NCBI GenBank assembly: GCA_000934385.1
Contig: KN880527.1
Coordinates: 1 to 64,000 of the forward strand
Reading direction: 5' to 3'
Length of the DNA: 64,000 nt
Source of the DNA: Cylindrobasidium torrendii FP15055 ss-10
Lineage: Eukaryota > Basidiomycota > Agaricomycetes > Agaricales > Physalacriaceae
Positions 58,406 through 64,000 of this stretch are shown here, piece by piece; position 1 is the stretch's first letter, and every line of letters starts with the position of its first letter. The position numbers were made by a program, and so were the translations under genes. A model generated the notes under the pieces. It saw nothing but the letters and a program-made list of their open reading frames with translations. It was not told the origin of the DNA and ran no database searches.

Positions 58406-60131
58406 TGAGAAAGTGCAGGATGTTTTTGGAAGATTTTGAGGACAGTGTCAAATGCGAGTCCGATGCGCATTGCACAATGCACACTGCGGGCATTGAGCAA
58501 AATGAGTGATAATCAAACATCGATAATAACAACAATACGGCCGTGACCCTAAAGAGAGCCTGCCGGACGATGGTCAAGCGTGAACGCCTAACGCACGCCT
58601 GCTGGATATATCCGAGAAGTGTGAAAAGTTCACAGGGTCAAGGGTGAACCGTGAGCTTCTAACTTTTTCTCGTTTAAGGTGCCTGATAGATTGAGGACAC
58701 TGTTGGCACACTGTAGCTGCAAACTCGTGCAGAAAGAAATGATGAGAAGCGGTATGCCGTGCAGTTTCGATCAAATGGCAGTGCCAGTATTGTAACATCG
58801 GACCTGTAGTTCGCCTACTTGGTGAGCTCGAGCAATTAGCAGCACGTCAGTTGCATTGGCGTGGCCGGCTCCAAAGAACTACAGGAAGCTTCCTTTCTTT
58901 GTTTCAAATTCGAGTTAAAATCCGGTGTGCCCGATTATTAAGGCCTCTGAACGGGTTTTTATGAAAAAGTCGAGGGCAGTGAAGTTGCAATCAGCAAAAA
59001 GAATCGTTAAGCAGCCCAATGGGACTAGTTCTGGAATAAACCCGGGGGATGTGGACGAGATTTATGGATATCTCGGTCGCATGCCGATCCTCAGTTCCAC
59101 GGCAGGGTGCTGCGCCCGTTGACAACTTCTTGAAGTTCAACACGATAGGTTCTCGTTGGGAGATGAAAGAAAAGGCATGTCATCCTGTCTTTCACTTTTG
59201 CGCGTTCTTTGTGCGCCTGCTGAAGCTCTTCTGACAACCAGGGTTGTCAATGATTGTTGACATGAATGGGATCGATCGACGCAAAAACAGAGGGACTAAG
59301 CAGTGCCTTTATCAAGAGGTATAAGGAAGAAATACATTGGAGAGATACAATATTCACAAGATGCGAGTGTGATTTGAACAATGGACGGATGATCTCGGCA
59401 TCAATCATATCAGGAAATCGATGATCGAGTAGCTTGAGGCAAAGCGATCAGGGTGCCACTCACGCCTCGAGGCTGCCTTGCTTCAAGCGCGCTTGGAAGT
59501 CGCACAGAAGGCGTTGAATCATGTATCATTAATGAAACCCAGGAGAGTTCCATCCGCACGAAATAAGACTCTTTGACAACAAATTGTTTCTTGTTCCTGT
59601 GACCGACCACCGTCACACCGGTCACCTCCATCCTATATCATCGAAGTTCTTTCAGTATTCTATGGGTTCATGCACGGAAATTGATGGGGATATATCCTTG
59701 CTTTTCGCGCTCCTTTGCAACGAAGGTAATCTCCTTGAAGTCGTGCTGCAAGTTCCCTTCTCTCTGTCACGACAAAGTATCATATCCATCCAAATTCTCT
59801 GGCAGATCTTTCATTTCGTGCATCCAAGCATATCTTCCATAGTCTTACAATGTGCATTCATGTGTGTCCCGTGACACTAACAAACGAAGCCTTTTCTTCC
59901 CTCACACGCCGCCATGGCCTTTGTTAATGGAGGTACTATAAGCCTACATGCCATCTCTGGCGTGGATTAAATTGGTTGCTCATAGTTTCCACAAAGCATC
60001 CCGAGGACCCACCACTGAAGCCTGAAGCCACGACGACCGCCGACTAAGCCTGCGCTTGAAAGTCGACGACCTCCCGCAAACAATTCCCTGCCGCAATACT
60101 TTACATCTCGGAGCCTTCTCAAAGCGCCTCA
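58406..60131. other. Gene-free interval
   Basis: No supportable gene in 1.7 kb. Open frames at 59410-59874 on both strands have no recognisable motif. Confidence 0.5.
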
Positions 60132-61689
60132 ATGCCATTCACGGCTTCAGAAACCCCTGAGAGAGCCCGTGTCGCTTTCGCCAACCGTCGTCTCCCGTTG
60201 CCTTTCCCATCCACACCACACCCGCGATACGCACCATACACCAGCGGTTTGACTAGAGTACAGCCACGCTCGAAGACACCGCCCCCGCGTTCAACGACAC
60301 CGCCCCATACCCCGGCGCGCGCATACGCGCCATTACCTGCACTCCACACTTCCATACACCCACTATGCCGCCCACAGACGCCTCCACAGTCCAGTATTTT
60401 CACACTCCCGGAGACACCTGGCTTTGCTTTAGCGCCTTTCACAGCACGCCCGATGTCCCCAGTGCAAAGGCAGCGCTCCCAACTGCTCACGTTCACGCCG
60501 CAGTCAGGGCTACCCAGCCCGCCAGCTTCGCCATCAAAGCCCTCCAGTTCGTCGTCAAAGCTTTCCGGTCTATCGTCAAAGGTCTTCGGCTCGTTGCCAA
60601 AGTCCTTCAGTTCATCATCAGAATCATCTGCCTCCTCCTGGTCACTCAAGCTCCCGCCAATCTCCGCTCCTACGGAGCCACTCAGCCCGCCGCCGTCGCC
60701 ATCCAAGCCCTCGTTCTGGCGCGCGCCGACGCGAGCAGACCCGCTGGACAAGTACTGGCGGGACCGCAAAGCGTTCTATGTGGGCCACTTGGAACACGTT
60801 CTCCATGGTCCTGTACACGAGACTGATGATGATGAAAGGGAAGAGACTGCGGTTGCGCTTGATGTTAGTGCAGTCGATGTTTCAGACAAGGGTGCCAAGC
60901 AGACTGGCGCTGGTACGGAGGATGAACCAGCGCAGGGTGTTGAGGAGCCGCCACTAGCAGTCGAGGACGAGCCAGTTGACATTGAAACCATCTCGGAAGA
61001 CGATGACACCGACAGCCTCTGGACTCCGTATGCCTTTTTCTTGTTGACTCGAACGCTCATTTTCTGACCTACATCCTAGATCTGTCACCTGTGTCGAACG
61101 CTCGCCCTCTGCTTACTCCGACTCAGTCAAACCCGTCCTTGGCAAGCGAAAGCGCGTCTCCTCCACACAAGTACGGCCATCCAAGCGCGCCAGGACATCC
61201 AGAACGTCCTTCACTTGGAGGACACACGTACCTGCCGATACTCTGCTCAACGTCTCGTCCTCAGCATCACTCACTACGACGCAGCGCATCATTATGCGCC
61301 CAGTGAAGGAATTGAGCCGACTCAGACAACGCCCCAATGCCTTCGCCTTCTACGCATCTTTGCAGCTCGCGCCGAACCAGCTCAAGGCACTCGGCTTGCT
61401 CGACCACAACTTGGACTGGGACGAGCGCATCGCGTACTTGAGCTCGGACCGATGGATTGTTCCAGGCACTGTCGATGTATTTGAGGTCACATGTCGAGGA
61501 TGCAACAAGACTATAGCGCTGGAGAGACCAAGAGAAGACAAGAGCGAAGAGGTTGGCTACTATCATGGCAACTGGAACAAGCATCGCAACTTGTGCGAGA
61601 GTGTGTATGCGCGTTGGAGAGAGGAGAACGGACTGCCGCCGGTACAGGAGGTCCGTAAGTCCAGGCGACGCGGGGCAAGGCTCTTGTGA
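60132..61689 (+). CDS. Nuclear-looking protein with C-terminal zinc motif
   Basis: Two exons (60132-61027, 61080-61689; GTATGC...TAG) give 501 residues. The first 230 are Pro/Ser-rich and disordered, followed by an acidic region (PVDIETISEDDDTDSLW). Exon 2 has a bipartite-like nuclear signal, GKRKRV...RPSKRAR. An ordered C-terminal domain runs from about residue 370 (VKELSRLRQRPNAFAFYASL). It contains LLDHNLDWDERIAYLSSDRW, then CRGC, then NWNKHRNLCESVYARW. The C-x2-C...W-x2-H-R-N-x-C-x2-V-Y pattern is shared with 29731-30537. A single zinc site is inferred. I do not know the family's function; the nuclear signal and acidic stretch suggest a chromatin or transcription role. Confidence 0.78.
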
Positions 61690-61876
61690 CTGCATAGATT
61701 TCGTATTGGTTTTTCATTTTTGTAGCTCTAGACTTTCAGTTTGTTTATACTACTCCACACGCGCTGGGCGCAAGGAAAACAACGGATTCAGATTTCATGC
61801 AGCTGATACATTGTATCTGTGGGAAATCAGAGTCGCGTCCATCTGGAAGTTGACAAGGCGTACGGTATGATCTGCA

Positions 61877-62303
61877 CTACTTCTTGCTGACCTCGTCGAG
61901 CTTCTTGCCCAAGTCAGACTATCACAGGGTAAGTAAAACGCTATCCAGATGTCTGTGGCACGCACGAGCTGGCTCTGGCTACGCTCAAGGTCCTTGTTGG
62001 CCTGAGCAAGCTGCACATATCATATCAGCCTTTGCACTGCGGGGTCCGGGGGACCGTGGCGCACCTGGGCGCGGAGCTTCTCTATTTGGGCTGCCTCATG
62101 CTGGCGGACATATGCGGACTCCTGGGCGCGCTCTTTGTCACTGTGAAAGCGGTCAGTAAGCCGCGGAATGAATCGGGTCAACTAACACACTTGAACGCCT
62201 TGGTACCAGAGACAGCGCCGTCCTTGGGAGTCGACGATGACCAGCGAGCTTGCGTGGCCACGCGCGGGAACCGGTTCGCGATGCGGAGAATGGATGCAGA
62301 CAT
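61877..62303 (-). CDS. INH1: Mitochondrial ATPase inhibitor IF1
   Basis: Four exons (62191-62303, 62065-62140, 61966-62010, 61877-61918) give 91 residues, the usual IF1 size. The presequence MSASILRIANRFPRVATQAR is basic and amphipathic. The mature part reads DKERAQESAYVRQHEAAQIE, then KLRAQLAQANKDLERSQSQL, then SDLGKKLDEVSKK, forming a long helix. The order [RK]-E-x-A-x-E-x-x-[YF]-x-R-[QK] followed by a coiled coil matches the IATP family. The protein binds F1-ATPase at low matrix pH when the proton gradient falls and blocks wasteful ATP hydrolysis. The gene is transcribed away from ATP14, with 128 bases between the two start codons, so the inhibitor and a subunit of its target complex share one promoter region. 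Confidence 0.92.
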
Positions 62304-62431
62304 GATGATGGTGCGGAGGCGAATGGCGATGCCGAGTTCCAAGTTGATGTAGCCCACGCGACGGCGCCGAGGACCGGAGGACCGGAGACAGTGACCAAGT
62401 CACGCCGTCACACCGCATCATCTCAACCGCC
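62304..62431. promoter_or_regulatory. Shared bidirectional promoter INH1/ATP14
   Basis: 128 bases separate the two ATGs, so transcription start sites and leaders for both genes must lie here or overlap. It is GC-rich without a TATA box. It holds a tandem GGACCGGA-GGACCGGA (about 62371-62386) and a small palindrome GTGAC-CAA-GTCAC (62391-62403). These are the best candidates for shared factor sites. Confidence 0.7.
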
Positions 62432-63019
62432 ATGCTTTTCCGGACGGCTGCTGCCCGCGTTGTGCGTCAAGCTCTGCTGGCCGTGCTGGGCACTTCTGAC
62501 GATAAATAACTCAGGCTACGCGCGCGTTCTCTTCTTCCGCCGCTGCGCGCAAAGGTACGTCTCGCACCGCCAGCTGAGATGGACACCAGTCCCGACAATG
62601 CCCGTAGACCTCGTGCAGGATCTCTATCTCAAGGAGCTAAAAGCCTACAAGCCTGCTGCATCTGTGCGTACATTTCTATGCCCAAAATGTGCTTCCCGCT
62701 TGCGCCGGTTCCATCGAATTCTGCATTCCCACAAACCCTAACCCTCCTACAACCCACGAATCTAACCCTTCTCCAGACTAAGGACGCACACGTTGGCCTT
62801 GTCAAGGCATTCTCCGCACCCATCGCACCGTCTGCACCAACCCTCCCTGCTGATTTGGCCTCAGAGCTCTCGGCGTACGACGCGTCAGAGCCCGCTATTG
62901 CGGAAGCCCCAGCAGCAGTAGCATCCAGCGATCCCGCGGCTGAGGCCGGCGCTGGCGCAGAGGCTTTCCTCTCTTTCCTTGAGGCCGACCTCCCCAAGCC
63001 TGAGGTGCACCACCACTAG
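62432..63019 (+). CDS. ATP14: ATP synthase subunit h
   Basis: Four exons (62432-62461, 62515-62554, 62608-62663, 62777-63019) give 122 residues; yeast Atp14 has 124. The presequence is MLFRTAAARVATRAFSSSAA. The mature start RKDLVQDLYLKELKAYKPAA matches the family core V-[IV]-Q-D-L-Y-L-[RK]-E-L-K. The C-terminal half is acidic and Ala/Pro-rich and ends in a histidine run (HHH), in line with the acidic tail of the family. Subunit h is a peripheral-stalk component of mitochondrial F1Fo-ATP synthase. The first donor (GTGCGT at 62462) gives a 53-base intron; a later GT would leave a 32-base intron and was rejected. Confidence 0.92.
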
Positions 63020-63415
63020 AGCATGGCTGAGCTATGCATGAGGCTAGATGTAGAAGACAGCGATGTGACTATCAAATGAAGGATTGCGTGCAATGTTCGA
63101 ATCACAGAATTGGCTCAAGAAACGGCGTGGTCCATCGACGGATATACGTCGACATCCAAAACTTCTTGTTGACAAAGTAGGGTTGGTCGGGCCACCACCA
63201 CACGGCGCTCCCAAAACCTCTGCTACCACAGAGTCTTGAGATGTCACAACTCTTCTTGATGCTTGCGCTTCCAGCCCTATCAATTATCTTTGTTGAACCA
63301 TAATGAAGAAATTTTAAACACTATCTAAGCTCATTTACATGTTCTACGTGCTTAACATCGCTTTAACTGCTGATGCGTAGACATAATACAAATTCTTGAC
63401 CTTTGTTGCGATCAT
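63020..63415. other. Intergenic
   Basis: No gene is seen. This is the 3' flank of ATP14 and the 5' flank of the second tRNA gene. Confidence 0.6.
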
Positions 63416-63487
63416 GGGCGTTTAGCTCAGTGGTAGAGCGCCCGCTTCGCATGCGGGAGGTCCGGGTTTCGATCACCCGAGTGTCCA
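63416..63487 (+). tRNA. tRNA-Ala (CGC), copy 2
   Basis: This copy is identical over all 72 bases to the one at 58334-58405, with the same CGC anticodon and G3-U70 pair. Flanking sequences differ, so only the transcribed unit is conserved. Two identical copies about 5 kb apart in the same direction suggest duplication with later drift of the flanks, or gene conversion. Confidence 0.95.
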
Positions 63488-64000
63488 CTTCAAAGGCAAA
63501 CTTTGTTTTTTCCATGCAGATGTGGAGACTGTTGACAAACGACATTTTGCTTTAGCCCGAGGCAAGGCTTGTGCTTGAATCTACGCCATGCAAAAAAACC
63601 GGACGGAGTTCTCGCGTTCTAGCATGCTGAGTTTTATCCTTTGTTGACCATGTTTCCGGCGTCCGTTACTTACTTCGCCGCCTCGCTTGAGAATTGTGAC
63701 GTATAGCCGGAGAGGAGTGCTGAGTTCGAGTCACTGGGGAGTCATGTACGCCCGGACCGCACGCCTCCAACGTGCGCACATGCGCATTGTATCCCGATCA
63801 CATAAATACAGGGTTGAGGGCTGTGGGTTGAGGGCTCTATCATTCTCTCTTACGACCACAGCGCTCCATACTGACACTACTCTGAATCTTCGACAAGATG
63901 TTGACCGTGACTTTTGTGCGTGTAACAAATGTGTGTCTGGAGAGAAGAGGCGAAAGTTAACGCAATGGTGAAGATACGCCATGGACAGTCTCTAGACAAC
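63488..64000. other. Window end, no gene seen
   Basis: Open frames at 63687-63982 on both strands overlap and have no recognisable motif. Confidence 0.5.

Noticed and set aside
60119..60769. Gly-rich minus-strand frame of 216 residues
   Set aside because: Mirror of the Ser/Pro-rich first exon at 60132; composition follows from the opposite strand.
62462..62514. 32-base first intron of ATP14 (GTGCTG donor)
   Set aside because: An upstream GTGCGT donor at 62462 gives a 53-base intron with a normal presequence.
62664..62776. CCCTAACCCT words suggesting telomere repeats
   Set aside because: Only two short copies inside an ATP14 intron; not a telomeric tract.
63700..63760. tRNA-like GAGTTCGAGTC stretch
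   Set aside because: T-loop-like word only; the flanking bases do not form T, anticodon or acceptor stems.
1..64000. CRISPR arrays, bacterial operons or phage modules
   Set aside because: Introns, eukaryotic families and tRNA structure show nuclear fungal DNA; no direct-repeat array with regular spacers was seen.

Overview
This window is nuclear DNA from a filamentous basidiomycete, most likely an Agaricomycete. Almost every gene is split by introns of about 45-60 bases with GTGCGT, GTACGT or GTGAGT donors. Families typical of mushrooms are present (DUF6533 membrane protein, DUF6699 protein, F-box/LRR proteins, C2H2 and Zn2Cys6 regulators), alongside conserved eukaryotic genes (mitochondrial RNA polymerase, ATP synthase subunit h, IF1). 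I could not assign genus or species. Exon joins were worked out by eye from GT/AG sites, reading phase and, where available, a paralogue in the same window.

Layout. 0-22 kb is gene-poor. It holds a C2H2 gene remnant (1.2-2 kb), an F-box gene, a large KIN4-like Ser/Thr kinase (4.85-8.17 kb), a DUF6699 protein (11.8-13.1 kb), a decayed cytochrome P450 (16.3-16.9 kb) and an apparently intact C2H2 gene (18.7-19.6 kb) related to the one at 1.2 kb. 22.6-37.4 kb is denser: an HD-domain hydrolase, a disordered protein, a second F-box gene, two paralogous GNAT acetyltransferases on either side of a putative zinc-ribbon protein, a Zn2Cys6 transcription factor, an F-box/LRR remnant, and a secreted protein made of five cysteine-paired repeats.

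38-48 kb holds two membrane proteins (SUR7/PalI-like and DUF6533), a CsbD-like hydrophilin, and a zone of local duplication. That zone has a live gene and a dead tandem copy of one uncharacterised family, then a roughly 0.47-kb inverted duplication with a 62-residue one-helix protein gene in each arm. 48.6-52.9 kb is RPO41. 53.4-58.1 kb has two C2H2 genes and a further paralogue of the 46.1-kb family. The right end has two identical tRNA-Ala(CGC) genes, a nuclear-looking zinc-motif protein, and a head-to-head pair INH1 (IF1 inhibitor) / ATP14 (subunit h) sharing a 128-bp promoter.

Functional links: RPO41, INH1 and ATP14 all serve mitochondrial gene expression or ATP synthesis and lie within 15 kb. 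The proteins at 29.7 kb and 60.1 kb share an unusual C-terminal zinc-binding signature. The strongest candidates for something undescribed are the secreted ten-cysteine repeat protein, the inverted pair of micro-genes, and a DUF6533 gene whose frame closes only if a 2-base exon is used.
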